Notes: generated by a model from the letters alone, not told the origin. DNA of 64,000 bases from Zooshikella sp050749885 (GCF_050749885.1 NZ_JBOIUB010000005.1:335486-399485); one strand, 5' to 3'; positions 17,077 to 27,360 are shown, counted from the first letter of the stretch. A program made the numbers and translations.

Positions 17077-17106
17077 AACCGGAGCGTTGGCAGACGCTCC
17101 GGTTTT
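17077..17106 (-). terminator. Strong hairpin with T8 tail upstream of guaC
   Basis: CCGGAGCGT/ACGCTCCGG with flanking A4/T4 forms a very stable stem (17077-17106) and runs into T8 when read on the minus strand towards guaC. No minus-strand gene precedes it, so it ends either an unannotated transcript or a guaC leader (attenuator), or insulates guaC. Confidence 0.75.
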
Positions 17107-17473
17107 CAGCATTATATACAAAAAGGCTGCTTTGGCAACATAAAGTTATCCCCTTCATCCATTCATTTTGGAATAACTTGCGACAAAGGAAATGAGCAAT
17201 CATACTTTTCCTTTTTATTGGCGCTATAACAACCCTCTTATTAATTAAGTTAATTTTAAATAAATCGCAAAGAATTTATTCGTCTCCGATACCAGAAGTC
17301 ACTTCTTATTACGCTATTCAATACTACCTCGCCAGTGTGTATTTCAACTTGAAATAAAAAAAGCCCCTAATGCACTTCGAACACATTTTGTTCACATTTT
17401 TTGATGTGACACAAATCTCAAATTGGTTAATATCATTATACTCTGCCCACTTTTCCCTGATGAGGTAATCTGC
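17107..17473. other. Gap between guaC upstream hairpin and the DUF2167 gene
   Basis: About 370 bases without a convincing ORF. The minus-strand part next to the hairpin at 17077 could encode a small RNA ending there. The promoter of the plus-strand DUF2167 gene lies in the last 100 bases; TATAAT-like TATCATTATA is near 17430-17440. Confidence 0.3.
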
Positions 17474-18364
17474 ATGACACGAATTCTCAGCTCATTATTC
17501 CTACTGACTACCTGCTTCTGGTTCACTACTTTCACGAGTGCCAATGAAGGTGAACAAACCGACGCACAAGAGTATGCAAAATGGGCCCAAAACACCTGGG
17601 AAAAGATGAATCGCCAAACAGGTACTATTATCCTACCTAATGGCGTTGCCACCTTGAATGTACCTAATGATTTTTACTATTTAAGTCCAAAAGATGCTGA
17701 AGTAGTACTTGTTAAATTTTGGGGCAATGTTCCCGGCGATACCACACTAGGCATGCTTTTTCCTGCCTCATATACTCCATTTGATAGTAATGCCTGGGCA
17801 GTTGAGATTGATTATGAAGAAGATGGTCATGTAGACGATGAAGATGCTGCTGATATCGACTATGATGACTTGCTTGCTGATATGCAGTCTGCTGTCAAAG
17901 AAGCCAGTAAAGAGAGAGTCGCTCAAGGCTATGAAAGTATTGATCTCGTTGGCTGGGCAGCTACGCCATACTATGACAGTAAAGGCAAGAAATTGCATTG
18001 GGCCAAGGAGCTCAAGTTTGGCGATAGTGAAGATAATACGCTGAATTACAATATTCGTATTTTAGGCCGCAAAGGCGTACTCACCATGAATTTCATTGCG
18101 GGTATTAATCAGCTTCCGCAAATTAACAATCAACTTGATACCGTCCTTACCATGGCCTCATTTAATGAAGGCCAGCGCTACAGTGACTTCGACCCATCAA
18201 TTGATAATGTCGCAGCATATGGTATTGGTGCTTTAATTGCGGGCAAAGCAGCAAGCAAGTTAGGCATTCTTGCTGGTTTACTATTGGCATTAAAAAAATT
18301 CTGGATTGTCATTGTCGCAGGGTTTGTTGGGGTATTTCGTTGGATTAAAGCAAGATTTAATTAA
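17474..18364 (+). CDS. DUF2167 domain membrane/periplasmic protein
   Basis: The ATG at 17474 follows GAGGT and gives a good signal peptide (MTRILSSLFLLTTCFWFTTFTSA). The mature part carries the DUF2167 pattern: TIILPNGVATLNVPNDFYYL, KFWGNVPG, LGMLFPA, then EDGHVDDEDAADIDYDDLL, LVGWAATPYYD, KLHWAKELKFG and LNYNIRILGRKGVL. It ends with YGIGALIAGKAASKLG and a C-terminal hydrophobic segment near residues 260-290, so it is anchored in the inner membrane by its C-terminus. The family has no established function. It is a single gene ended by a hairpin at 18384. Confidence 0.85.
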   Translation: MTRILSSLFLLTTCFWFTTFTSANEGEQTDAQEYAKWAQNTWEKMNRQTGTIILPNGVATLNVPNDFYYLSPKDAEVVLVKFWGNVPGDTTLGMLFPASYTPFDSNAWAVEIDYEEDGHVDDEDAADIDYDDLLADMQSAVKEASKERVAQGYESIDLVGWAATPYYDSKGKKLHWAKELKFGDSEDNTLNYNIRILGRKGVLTMNFIAGINQLPQINNQLDTVLTMASFNEGQRYSDFDPSIDNVAAYGIGALIAGKAASKLGILAGLLLALKKFWIVIVAGFVGVFRWIKARFN

Positions 18365-18383
18365 CACTGTCAGTCTCACTGTA

Positions 18384-18411
18384 AAAAAGCGCTCGTGAAA
18401 CAGCGCTTTTT
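18384..18411 (+). terminator. Terminator after the DUF2167 gene
   Basis: AAAAAGCGCT/AGCGCTTTTT with an 8-base loop, 20 bases after the stop codon. It is symmetrical and can also serve the minus strand. Confidence 0.8.
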
Positions 18412-18497
18412 ACTCTGCTAGTTTGCTAATCTGTAAGTTTCACCCCACACATATAATATCCTTACTACGCACCCTCACCAGGCAATAATCAAGCAGT

Positions 18498-18977
18498 CTA
18501 AGCAACATCTGAAGATGTTTGACACGGAGTTGTTTTTGTCTGTGAAGCACTGGTTTTAACCCAGCTTTCATGTTGCCATTCACAACGTGCTTGAAGTTCT
18601 TCATCAGGCAAGTGGCAGCTATTATTCGCATACCAACTAAATGTATGAAACCCCGTAAGCTCGGTCTCTAAATGCACGGTGGCAGCGACCCAATACATTT
18701 TCTTTAGTACAGTCTCAAACTTTTGTAACCACTGCCCCCAGTCCCCTTCAACTTCGCGATAAGACGCACCAAAGTGGATTACTTGGGTCAAATAAGTGCC
18801 ATATGAAGGCTCGACACCAGACACTGCAAATAGATCACGTGATAAAAAAGGCCACTCATCATGCTTAGGAAGCGAATTAATCACCCGAAGATTATGATAG
18901 CGACGCTTTAATATTTCATTCTCACTGCCTGATGGCAAATCCTTGATACAACCATAAACAATGGATTCGCGATCCAA
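18498..18977 (-). CDS. Hypothetical protein (159 aa)
   Basis: The TTG at 18977 is supported by AAGGAG six bases upstream. The soluble protein contains VSGVEPSYGTYLTQVIHFGASYREVEGDWGQWLQKFETVLKKMYWVAATVHLETELTGFHTFSW, a strand-helix-strand region rich in tryptophan and tyrosine, and a cysteine pair near the end. No catalytic motif was recognised. It has no close neighbour on its strand, so it is likely transcribed alone. Conserved proteins of this kind exist in other gammaproteobacteria, I believe, but without a known role. Confidence 0.6.
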   Translation of the reverse strand: MDRESIVYGCIKDLPSGSENEILKRRYHNLRVINSLPKHDEWPFLSRDLFAVSGVEPSYGTYLTQVIHFGASYREVEGDWGQWLQKFETVLKKMYWVAATVHLETELTGFHTFSWYANNSCHLPDEELQARCEWQHESWVKTSASQTKTTPCQTSSDVA

Positions 18978-19219
18978 AAGCTACTCCTTAAATAACCGAC
19001 AAAAGTCGTCTATTATGCCCAGCTCCCTATGGGGAAACAACTCAGTTACTCAACCTTTTAACGATTAACCTTACAATTATCTATTACTAGTGGATACTTC
19101 CAGCTCCAGACAAAAGGTTAATGCTTAAAGGGCAAACAATAGTAGTGTCCGAGACCTGCTAAGTAAAACCTAGTCACGGCAATTTCGATGGCATTTCACA
19201 AAAAAAGTCTGAGCTTTGC

Positions 19220-19897
19220 TTAACCAAATAAATTCTGCCAAAAACCTGGCGTCTTTAATGAAGCTTCACAGTGTTGCAGCTGATTTTCATATTGTTTAGC
19301 TTTACGTTGTACCCGACGCGCAACCCCTTGCAACCAGCCTTTACGTTTGTATGTTCCTCGACGGAAACCACCCCATCCTTCGTGATAAGTTAAATACTGT
19401 AACTGTGCATTATTTTGCGAAACACCATTAATCTGACGTGTTTTCTTGGTATACCAACCAATAAAATCTATCGCATCCGAAAAATCGTCTCGGACAGCTC
19501 CCCAACGTCCTGCTTCACGCAAGTAGTCTGCCCAGGCACCATCAATTGCTTGTGCGTAACCATAGGCTGAAGAACGATGAGGTCCTGGAATAAAGCCCAA
19601 ATACCAACGACGAGGTGGGCGTGCATTAGCAATAAAACTAGACTCATGATACATAATGGCCATCATCACTGGGATGGGGGTTCCCCAACGTTGATGACTG
19701 GTATTGGCCGCCTGATACCAATCCAGATTATCAGCAAAAACATCACATAAATTATGAGGATTTTCTGGTGGGGGCGTATGAGCACACCCTGATATCAGCA
19801 CACTAAACAACAGCAACGACAGCCTCAATCGCTGTCGTACTGTTCTGCATCTTGGGGATGCATTATGTTTCCAATAGTGCCAATAGATCGTGCTCAT
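19220..19897 (-). CDS. Lytic transglycosylase-like (SLT) lipoprotein
   Basis: The N-terminus has a hydrophobic segment and lipobox LISGC with Cys38, so the protein is a lipoprotein. The SLT-type catalytic region follows: PIPVMMAIMYHESSF with Glu85 as the probable acid, then HRSSAYGYAQAIDGAWADY matching the GLMQ-like stretch, and YLTYHEGWGGF. It would cleave peptidoglycan glycan strands. Its ATG overlaps the end of ligA by 35 bases on the same strand, so it is coupled to ligA. I recall this order in Pseudomonas relatives. The N-terminal 20 residues before the lipobox are unusually long, so a later start is possible. Confidence 0.82.
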   Translation of the reverse strand: MSTIYWHYWKHNASPRCRTVRQRLRLSLLLFSVLISGCAHTPPPENPHNLCDVFADNLDWYQAANTSHQRWGTPIPVMMAIMYHESSFIANARPPRRWYLGFIPGPHRSSAYGYAQAIDGAWADYLREAGRWGAVRDDFSDAIDFIGWYTKKTRQINGVSQNNAQLQYLTYHEGWGGFRRGTYKRKGWLQGVARRVQRKAKQYENQLQHCEASLKTPGFWQNLFG

Positions 19898-21875
19898 CGA
19901 GTATTGGGATTCCTAATGACTCAGCTTTGCTTAATTTAGAACCTGCTTTCTCTCCAGCAATGACTGCTGTAGTCTTTTTTGACACAGAACCCGCTACTTT
20001 TGCTCCCAGCAATTGTAATTTTTGCTTAACTTCGTCACGACTCATGACGGATAATGTGCCAGTTAACACATATGTTTTGCCAACCAATGGTAAGTTTTCC
20101 TGCTTGGTCTGAGACTGTTCAGGCCAATTTACCCCGGCCGCTTTAAGTTGATCTATCACCTCTCGATTATTCTGCTGTTTAAAGAAATACACAATGTGAT
20201 GTGCAACAACAGGCCCAATATCAGGCACTTGTTGTAAGTATTCCTCTTCGGTATCGATTAAAGCGTTTAAGGAGCCAAAATAACTGGCCAAAGTAAGCGC
20301 TGTTGTCTCCCCAACTTCTCGAATACCTAAAGCATAAATAAAACGAGCCAATGTAGTGTGTTTAGAACGTTCAATTGCGTCTATCAAGTTTTGGGCTGAC
20401 TTATCACCCATGCGCTCAAGTTGTATCAGTGCATCCTTTTCAAGTACATACAAATCAGCGACTGAGTGTACAAGTTCCTGATCAACCAACTGCTCAACTA
20501 ACTTATCCCCCAAACCATCAATATCCATTGCTCGCCGACTGGAAAAATGCTTTATCGCTTCTTTACGTTGGGCTGAGCACACTAACCCACCGGTACAACG
20601 TAAGGCTGCTTCTCCTGCAATCCGCTCCAATTCAGAACCACAAACCGGACAGCTCATAGGTACAACAATATCCTGCTCTTTCCCAGAACGTTGTTCTAAG
20701 ACCACACGCACCACTTTAGGAATCACGTCCCCAGCCCGATGAACAATGACTGAATCACCTACTTTAATCCCCAATCGCGCAACTTCATCCAGGTTATGCA
20801 AGGTTGCGTTACTCACGGTAACCCCACCAACAAAAACCGGCTTGAGTCGAGCAACAGGTGTCAACGTCCCCGTTCTTCCCACTTGAAATTCAACCGCTTC
20901 CAATGTGGTCATTTCTTCTTGCGCTGGAAACTTATAAGCAATGGCCCAACGTGGTGCACGAGAGACAAAACCCAGTCGCTCTCTTAAGGCTAATGCATTC
21001 ACTTTAAAGACGATGCCATCGATTTCGTAAGATAATTGCTCACGACGAGACAGTAATTGCTGATAGTAAGCATCACAGGCTTGAATAGAAGGCAGGACAG
21101 CCATTTCCTTATTGATTTTAAAGCCCCACTTATTCAGTTGCTGCAGGATTTGACTATGATCTCCTGGCAGCTCATTGCTACAAATACCCACACCATAACA
21201 ACACATTTCTAAAGGGCGGGTAGCCGTAATGCGAGAATCTAGTTGTCTTAGACTACCTGCAGCTGCATTACGGGGATTAACAAATGTTTTTTCACCTTTT
21301 GCCTGAGCCTGTTCATTAAACTGGAGGAAACCAGCCTTAGGCATATAAACTTCCCCCCGAACTTCCAAATGATCAGGCACATCCGCAGCTAAAAGTACTA
21401 ATGGAATTGAATGAACTGTCCGTAAATTCTGGGTAATGTCTTCACCACGCTGCCCATCCCCACGTGTTGCACCCCGAACCAGTTTCCCCTTTTCATACAA
21501 CAAACTAACAGCAATACCATCCAGCTTTGGCTCTGCAACATATTCAATATCAGAAATTTCTAGCCGTTCCCTGCATCGACGGTCAAAATCCTGTAACTCC
21601 TCTGCTGAAAATGCATTGTCCAACGATAACATTGGCATTTCATGCATCACTGTCGCAAATGCACTCGCGGGTTCTGCACCTACCCGTTGAGAAGGAGAGT
21701 CTGCGGAAACAAGTTGTGGATAATCCTGCTCCAGCGTCTGTAAACGTCGCATTAAGCGGTCATATTCTGCATCAGGAATGGCTGGCTCATCTAAGACATA
21801 GTAACGGTAATTATGCTGATTAATTTCCTGTCGAAGCTGTTCAATTTCACTGACAACATGAGGGGGAATGGTCAT
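19863..21875 (-). CDS. ligA: NAD-dependent DNA ligase LigA
   Basis: Seals nicks in DNA using NAD. The 670-residue protein (ATG at 21875; a TTG two codons earlier is less likely) contains the adenylation domain with KLDG at Lys117 and the OB fold. The Cys4 zinc finger follows (CPVCGSELERIAGEAALRC...C), then helix-hairpin-helix repeats (ALGIREVGETTALTLASYFG, VPDIGPVVAHHI) and a C-terminal BRCT domain. All key residues are visible. It lies 172 bases after zipA, with zipA's terminator between, so it must have its own promoter or receive read-through. Confidence 0.97.
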   Translation of the reverse strand: MTIPPHVVSEIEQLRQEINQHNYRYYVLDEPAIPDAEYDRLMRRLQTLEQDYPQLVSADSPSQRVGAEPASAFATVMHEMPMLSLDNAFSAEELQDFDRRCRERLEISDIEYVAEPKLDGIAVSLLYEKGKLVRGATRGDGQRGEDITQNLRTVHSIPLVLLAADVPDHLEVRGEVYMPKAGFLQFNEQAQAKGEKTFVNPRNAAAGSLRQLDSRITATRPLEMCCYGVGICSNELPGDHSQILQQLNKWGFKINKEMAVLPSIQACDAYYQQLLSRREQLSYEIDGIVFKVNALALRERLGFVSRAPRWAIAYKFPAQEEMTTLEAVEFQVGRTGTLTPVARLKPVFVGGVTVSNATLHNLDEVARLGIKVGDSVIVHRAGDVIPKVVRVVLEQRSGKEQDIVVPMSCPVCGSELERIAGEAALRCTGGLVCSAQRKEAIKHFSSRRAMDIDGLGDKLVEQLVDQELVHSVADLYVLEKDALIQLERMGDKSAQNLIDAIERSKHTTLARFIYALGIREVGETTALTLASYFGSLNALIDTEEEYLQQVPDIGPVVAHHIVYFFKQQNNREVIDQLKAAGVNWPEQSQTKQENLPLVGKTYVLTGTLSVMSRDEVKQKLQLLGAKVAGSVSKKTTAVIAGEKAGSKLSKAESLGIPILDEHDLLALLET

Positions 21876-21937
21876 AGCCAAATACCTAAATACGTCTAAC
21901 CGTTAATAAAGCAGATAAAAATAATACATCATAAAAA

Positions 21938-21963
21938 AAGCCGGTGCTGTTATAGACCGGCTT
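21938..21963 (-). terminator. Terminator between zipA and ligA
   Basis: AAGCCGGT/ACCGGCTT with a 10-base loop, followed on the minus strand by T7. It lies 85 bases after the zipA stop. Confidence 0.8.
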
Positions 21964-22047
21964 ATGCCATACCCTTCACTTTGGGTATAAAATTCAGTGT
22001 GTTGTTAATGTACTACAATCCAGGGGCTATAAGCACCAGCAAAATGA

Positions 22048-23208
22048 TTAACGCACCATTTGTTTACGTACCAGGTGACGTCGTTCATAGTCCATAATGC
22101 GCTGTTTGCAGTGTTCAAGTGTTTGTTGTGTCATCACACTACGATTTTCGTCTTTTAAGCTCCCACCTAATGTGGACACAATATCATGGGCCGTTAATGC
22201 CATTTGCTCAAACGCACGCATTGGTTTATCCGGTCCTGGTAAGCTCATAAAAAAGCTGACAGCAGGTGTACAGTATTCATCCATATTATCAAGATCAAAT
22301 GTACCTGGTTCTATACCATTGGCCATGCTGAACATCAAAGCACCTTTTGCACCTCGTGTTACAGAAGTGTCGTAGCAATGAAAAATATTCATATCGCCAT
22401 ATCTCAGGCCATTTCTGGTGAGAATAGCTAATAGTTCACCACCCGCAAACGCGGTATCAGCCTTGGCAATTACATGAATCACAATAATATCTTCAACAAC
22501 TTTACTTTCTTCTGTTGATTCCTCAGTAGAAGACACATCAGCAGCCGCTTTCTTAGATTGTTTCCAGCCTTTATTAGACTCCTTGCCACTTACTTTACTG
22601 CCAGACTTGGCAGCCGTTTTAATGCCATCTGCCGCATTTTTAAGTAATGATGTATGCGTGGACTCCCCTTTTGCTGAACCTTTACGTCGCTCGTGATGGG
22701 AACCACTCATGGCTATAGCGCTGACATGATCTGCAGGATTAGCAACCAGAGGCTCTTCTTCACCGGCATAACTGTCAGCCACTTTATCGGTTATTACGGG
22801 TGGCTCCTGATCAGCAACTTGCATAGCATCAGCATTTTTTTGTTTTTGTTGTGCTGACTGCAAACGCTGGACAAGGGCTTCCTGCCCAGTATTTGAATAT
22901 GGTTGCTTATGACTATCAACCTGATCAGAAAATGACGCATCAGCAGATTCCTGTTGAAAATGAGGCTCTACTTTATTAAGCGCTGCTTGCTCTGCATCAT
23001 GTGCTGCTTGTCCTTTTACCAGGCGAGCACCACCATGAGGCAATTCTCCATTACAATCGTCGTAATAATCTACCCCGCCACTGAGTCCCAAAGAAAGCTC
23101 ATCTGCTTTCTTCCGGTTAACCCGCATACGACGGTAGCCGTCAAAAATGATACCGGCGATTAATAAAAAGCCGATAATAAATATGATTTCTCGCAAACCT
23201 ATATCCAT
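22048..23208 (-). CDS. zipA: Cell division protein ZipA
   Basis: ZipA anchors FtsZ to the inner membrane at the division site. The N-terminus is a membrane anchor (REIIFIIGFLLIAGIIFDGY) followed by a basic turn RRMRVNRKK. A long disordered Gln/Ser/Lys-rich linker of about 190 residues follows. The C-terminal ZipA domain (from VVEDIIVIHVIAKADTAFAGGELLAIL) contains the strands that bind the FtsZ C-terminal tail. Position upstream of ligA on the same strand is the usual zipA-ligA order. Length 386 is normal given the linker. Confidence 0.93.
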   Translation of the reverse strand: MDIGLREIIFIIGFLLIAGIIFDGYRRMRVNRKKADELSLGLSGGVDYYDDCNGELPHGGARLVKGQAAHDAEQAALNKVEPHFQQESADASFSDQVDSHKQPYSNTGQEALVQRLQSAQQKQKNADAMQVADQEPPVITDKVADSYAGEEEPLVANPADHVSAIAMSGSHHERRKGSAKGESTHTSLLKNAADGIKTAAKSGSKVSGKESNKGWKQSKKAAADVSSTEESTEESKVVEDIIVIHVIAKADTAFAGGELLAILTRNGLRYGDMNIFHCYDTSVTRGAKGALMFSMANGIEPGTFDLDNMDEYCTPAVSFFMSLPGPDKPMRAFEQMALTAHDIVSTLGGSLKDENRSVMTQQTLEHCKQRIMDYERRHLVRKQMVR

Positions 23209-23380
23209 TGTGCCTTAACACCCTCTCGTCGCACACGCACAAGACCGTGGCAAGCAAGCTAGAAACTTTATCTTTAATTATGGTCCAGAGATAAAAAAGG
23301 TCGCAATAATAGGCGTAAAAAGTTTTCTTTTTTTCTCACCATTTCGTATCAGACTTGCCAATTACTCATTAGTTTAGTCT

Positions 23381-26300
23381 TTATACAGCGGCAAGTGCTG
23401 CTGCTTGCTCAATATCAACAGCCACCAAACGAGAAACACCAGGTTCATGCATCGTCACCCCCATCATCTGGTTGGCTGCTTCCATTGCGATTTTATTGTG
23501 CGTGATATAGATAAACTGTACCGATGATGACATCTCTTTCACCATGCGCGCATAACGACCCACATTGGCATCATCAAGAGGTGCATCAACCTCATCCAAC
23601 ATACAAAATGGCGCAGGGTTTAATTGAAAAATAGCAAAAACTAACGCAATTGCGGTAAGTGCTTTTTCACCACCCGACAATAAATGTATAGTACTGTTTT
23701 TCTTACCAGGGGGGCGTGCCATAATTGCCACCCCGGTATCTAATAAATCTTCACCCGTTAGCTCTAGATAAGCACTCCCCCCACCAAACACTTTGGGGAA
23801 TAATGTTTGTAATCCATAATTAACCCGATCAAAAGTCTCTTTAAAGCGCGCTTTTGTTTCCCGGTCAATTTTTCGAATAGCTTCTTCCAAGGTTGACAGC
23901 GCTTGAACAAGATCATCATTTTGGCTATCTAAATACGTCTTGCGTTGTGATTGCGTTTGATACTCTTCAATCGCTGCCAGGTTAATAGCACCCAAACGTT
24001 GGATGCGCCCAGCAATTTTTTCCAATTCTTCTGCCCACTGTGCTTCATTTGCATCAGTAGGTAAGTTTTCAAGTACTGTAGTTAAGTCAAAAGCATCTGC
24101 TTGTAACTGCTCTTGTAAAGATTGACGCTGAACTTCCAAACTTTGAGCCGTTAACCGGTATTTTTCTAGAGCCGTTCTAACCTGTTGCGATTGCTGATCG
24201 GCTTGTGTTCTTTGCTGTTCAAGCTGACGCATACCATGGTCAATTTCACTGAGCTGCTGTTTTGCCTCAGTCATTTCTTCTTCAATCAACAAACGTTCTT
24301 CAAGCAGCGCTTCCAACTCTACGGTTAAATCATCAACAGGCAGCTCACTTTCCTCCAGGGAAGCCAGCACACTTTGTTTACGCGCAAGCAACTTATCAAC
24401 CTGTTGTTGTAAACGAACCACGCCTTGTAACGTTGACGTCAACTGGGTACTGAGTGACTGTTGACGAAGCGCTAACTGATGGGCGGCATCTTTATCATGG
24501 CGGGCTTGCTGACGAACCTGATCCAGTTGTCCGCGAATACTATCCCGCTGCTGAAGTAAAAACTCGCGCCGTTCTTCACCTTGCGCCATAGCATCAATTG
24601 CTTCCTGCAACTTTAACCGCGCTTCAGCAACTCGCTCTTGCTCCAACGCTAACTGTTCACTGAGCTCAGCTTGCTCAAGCTTTAATCGTTCTGCCCGCGC
24701 TTTAACTTCATCCACTTTTACTTTTTTGGCGCTTAAGTCAGCTTGAAATGTTGATAGTTCCCGCTCTTCGCTACTCCGTTGCTGACGTTCTGCTTCCAGT
24801 TGCTGTTCCATATCCCGCAAGCATTGCTCTGCAATATGCAGGGCCTCTTCTTCTTGCTGAGTTTTGTCAGTTGTGCTTTCAATCTGTGCCTGAAGTTTAA
24901 CCATTTCTTGCTGGCGGGCTAATATCCCAGCCGCTGCATTTTCTTCACGCGTAACTCTAAGCCAGTGATGAGATAACCAAATCCCCTCAGGAGTGATAAT
25001 GCTTTCGCCAATGGACAAGCTAGCTAGCAAAGCAAAAGCTTCACCCAGTGTATCAGCTGTTTTGATGCCGCCCAGCCAAGGCTGTAAATCACAATCTGCA
25101 GTAATCACTTTTGCAAGTAATGAATTCTGTTCAGCCACGCCACTCACTGCTTGCTCAAAGCACTGAGTTTGTTTATAGAGTGTTAATGAGCCTGTGCTAA
25201 ATGTGGCTAATGCTTCATTAAACGATTCAAACTGGTCAACCGCAAACGCTTGCAGATAGTCACCCAACACCGTTTCCACTGCCGTTTCCCAGCCAGGGAC
25301 AACATTTAAACGTTCAGCTAAACGAGGCTTTTCATTTAATTTGTGTTCAACCAACCATTGCTGGTGCTCTTCACCATTATCACCCAAGGCTGCCTGGTGT
25401 AATGCATCAAGTGAAGCATAACGACCTCGTGCTTCCTGTAAAGTTTGCTGATGCTGATTAAGCTGCTGTTGATGTGTATTAATAACCTGACGTTGACGGG
25501 TAATTTGCTCTGATAGTGATTGAATTAATTCTTGCCCTTGCTCTTGCTCAAGTAAGCGCTCAGCAATACGTTCAGCAAGTATTTCAATTTCATCTACGAG
25601 AGGATCGATCTGCACACCCGCTTGCTCTTCACGCAAACGTAGTTGACGCGCCTGTAATCGATCTATTGTCTGCTCCCATTGTTGTATACGAGACCGCTCA
25701 ACTTCTGCCTGGCGTTTTGGCTCAGCCACTTGCTGGTTAAAATGCTCCCAGTCAAACTGCCAACGTTGCATGGCTTCTTCAGCTTCTTGTAGTGCCTGAG
25801 CAGACATTTCTTCAGCTTCACGCAATAGCTCCAACTCCGGCTCAAGACCCGCCAGTTCATCCGTCAACTGCAATTCTAAACTTTGATCACTTTCTAACAG
25901 CTGTTGACTCTCTACAAGATTAGCTTCAGTTTGCTGTAAATCAGCCTTTAACTCTTGAGCGCGCGTTTTACTGTGTTGAATTGTTTGCTCTATTTTGCTG
26001 ATTTCATTGCCTAAACTGTAAAATCGGCCTTGAACCTCATTAAAGCGGTCGGTTGCTTCGATATGAAACTGTCGCTTTTCTTCCAACGTTGCATCGACTG
26101 AGCGCTGTCCAGCAATGTGCTTTTCCAGTTCAACTTCCAGCGTACTCACCTGCTTACGTTCGGTAGTAAGTTTTTCATCAAGTGATTTCCACTTTAACGC
26201 CTGCAACTGCGCTTTTTTCAAACGTTCTTCAGCTTTATATTCTTTGTATTTTTCTGCAGCTTGAGCTTGACGATGTAAATGCTGCAACTGCCGATCAAGC

Positions 26301-26899
26301 TCTTCCCGTAAATCGGTTAATCGCTCCAAGTTTTCTTGTGTACGACGAATACGGTTTTCGGTTTCACGACGTCGTTCTTTATATTTAGAAATACCTGCCG
26401 CTTCTTCGATAAATACTCGAAGCTCTTCAGGCTTTGACTCAATCAAATTAGAGACAATTCCCTGGCTGATAATAGCGTAGCTCCTGGGGCCTAAACCTGT
26501 ACCCAAGAAAATATCCGTAATATCTTTTCGACGACACTTAACCCCATTAAGGTAGTACGAATTTTTCGCATCACGTGTTACTTTTCGGCGAATGGATATT
26601 TCACTGTACTTAGCATACTCACCTTTAAGCGTACCATCACTATTGTCAAACACGAGTTCTACTGATGCCTGCCCAACAGGTTTACGTCCTTTGGAGCCAT
26701 TAAAAATAACATCCGTCATTGACTCGCCCCGCAAATTTTTTGCGGAGCTCTCGCCCATTACCCAACGTACGGCATCAATGATATTTGATTTGCCACAGCC
26801 ATTCGGCCCGACAATCCCACTCATATTCGTGGGAAATGGTACGGTGGTAGGATCTACAAAAGATTTAAAACCAGCTAGCTTAATACATTTAAGACGCAT
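23381..26899 (-). CDS. smc: Chromosome segregation protein SMC
   Basis: A full-length 1172-residue SMC. The N-terminal ATPase half has GPNGCGKS (31-38) and the signature-adjacent QG. Two coiled-coil arms flank a hinge (about 500-650, KLNEKPRLAERLNVVPGWETAVETVLGDYLQAF). The C-terminal half carries the ABC signature LLSGGEKALTAIAL and Walker B FCMLDEVDAPLDDANV. The dimer, with ScpA/B in many species, organises the chromosome; scpAB are not in this window. It lies 172 bases upstream of zipA on the same strand. The start ATG at 26899 gives the conserved MRLKCIKLAGFKSF. Confidence 0.97.
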   Translation of the reverse strand: MRLKCIKLAGFKSFVDPTTVPFPTNMSGIVGPNGCGKSNIIDAVRWVMGESSAKNLRGESMTDVIFNGSKGRKPVGQASVELVFDNSDGTLKGEYAKYSEISIRRKVTRDAKNSYYLNGVKCRRKDITDIFLGTGLGPRSYAIISQGIVSNLIESKPEELRVFIEEAAGISKYKERRRETENRIRRTQENLERLTDLREELDRQLQHLHRQAQAAEKYKEYKAEERLKKAQLQALKWKSLDEKLTTERKQVSTLEVELEKHIAGQRSVDATLEEKRQFHIEATDRFNEVQGRFYSLGNEISKIEQTIQHSKTRAQELKADLQQTEANLVESQQLLESDQSLELQLTDELAGLEPELELLREAEEMSAQALQEAEEAMQRWQFDWEHFNQQVAEPKRQAEVERSRIQQWEQTIDRLQARQLRLREEQAGVQIDPLVDEIEILAERIAERLLEQEQGQELIQSLSEQITRQRQVINTHQQQLNQHQQTLQEARGRYASLDALHQAALGDNGEEHQQWLVEHKLNEKPRLAERLNVVPGWETAVETVLGDYLQAFAVDQFESFNEALATFSTGSLTLYKQTQCFEQAVSGVAEQNSLLAKVITADCDLQPWLGGIKTADTLGEAFALLASLSIGESIITPEGIWLSHHWLRVTREENAAAGILARQQEMVKLQAQIESTTDKTQQEEEALHIAEQCLRDMEQQLEAERQQRSSEERELSTFQADLSAKKVKVDEVKARAERLKLEQAELSEQLALEQERVAEARLKLQEAIDAMAQGEERREFLLQQRDSIRGQLDQVRQQARHDKDAAHQLALRQQSLSTQLTSTLQGVVRLQQQVDKLLARKQSVLASLEESELPVDDLTVELEALLEERLLIEEEMTEAKQQLSEIDHGMRQLEQQRTQADQQSQQVRTALEKYRLTAQSLEVQRQSLQEQLQADAFDLTTVLENLPTDANEAQWAEELEKIAGRIQRLGAINLAAIEEYQTQSQRKTYLDSQNDDLVQALSTLEEAIRKIDRETKARFKETFDRVNYGLQTLFPKVFGGGSAYLELTGEDLLDTGVAIMARPPGKKNSTIHLLSGGEKALTAIALVFAIFQLNPAPFCMLDEVDAPLDDANVGRYARMVKEMSSSVQFIYITHNKIAMEAANQMMGVTMHEPGVSRLVAVDIEQAAALAAV

Positions 26900-27293
26900 G
26901 GAAGTCTGCTTGCCTTAAGTACAACAATTTGAGTCAAAGTCCTAGCGAAACAATCGGGCCATTATCCTGATTTATCCGTTACAGTGAATTGTTTTTTGTT
27001 GTTAATTGTTAATTAACCACTACAGTTCCAGTGCTTGTTCACATTTATACCTTTTATAGTGCGGTATATAATTCACACATAACATCTACTAATGCAAAAC
27101 AGCGCCTAGTGTAATCAGCTTTAATCTATGTGTATACACATTAGTCAGCCAAAACTACTTATTTACAAAGCATTTTGTATACCAGTCTCTGAAACAGTGC
27201 TAATAAACCAGCACATAAGCATGGGTACTATCTATCGCATAAAAGAGGTGTTTTACACTGCAAAATAACCCGTCACTTCCGTCATAAAACAAC
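26900..27293. other. Gap upstream of smc
   Basis: About 390 A+T-rich bases hold no ORF. The smc promoter should lie here; the region TTCACA/TATAAT-like near 27040-27075 is only suggestive. The GntR terminator follows at 27294. Confidence 0.3.
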
Positions 27294-27320
27294 GCGTGCT
27301 AGCCCTGGAGGCTAGCACGC
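27294..27320 (-). terminator. Terminator after the GntR gene
   Basis: GCGTGCTAGCC/GGCTAGCACGC around CTGGA is an 11-bp perfect stem, 40 bases after the GntR stop, followed on the minus strand by GTTGTTTT. Confidence 0.75.
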
Positions 27321-27360
27321 TAAAAAATTTCACAGCTAAGTGTGATTAAGCGGATACACT

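Noticed and set aside
17392..17652. 86-codon minus-strand ORF over the start of the DUF2167 gene
   Set aside because: Overlaps a well supported gene in antisense and has no family signature; it would also not explain the hairpin at 17077.
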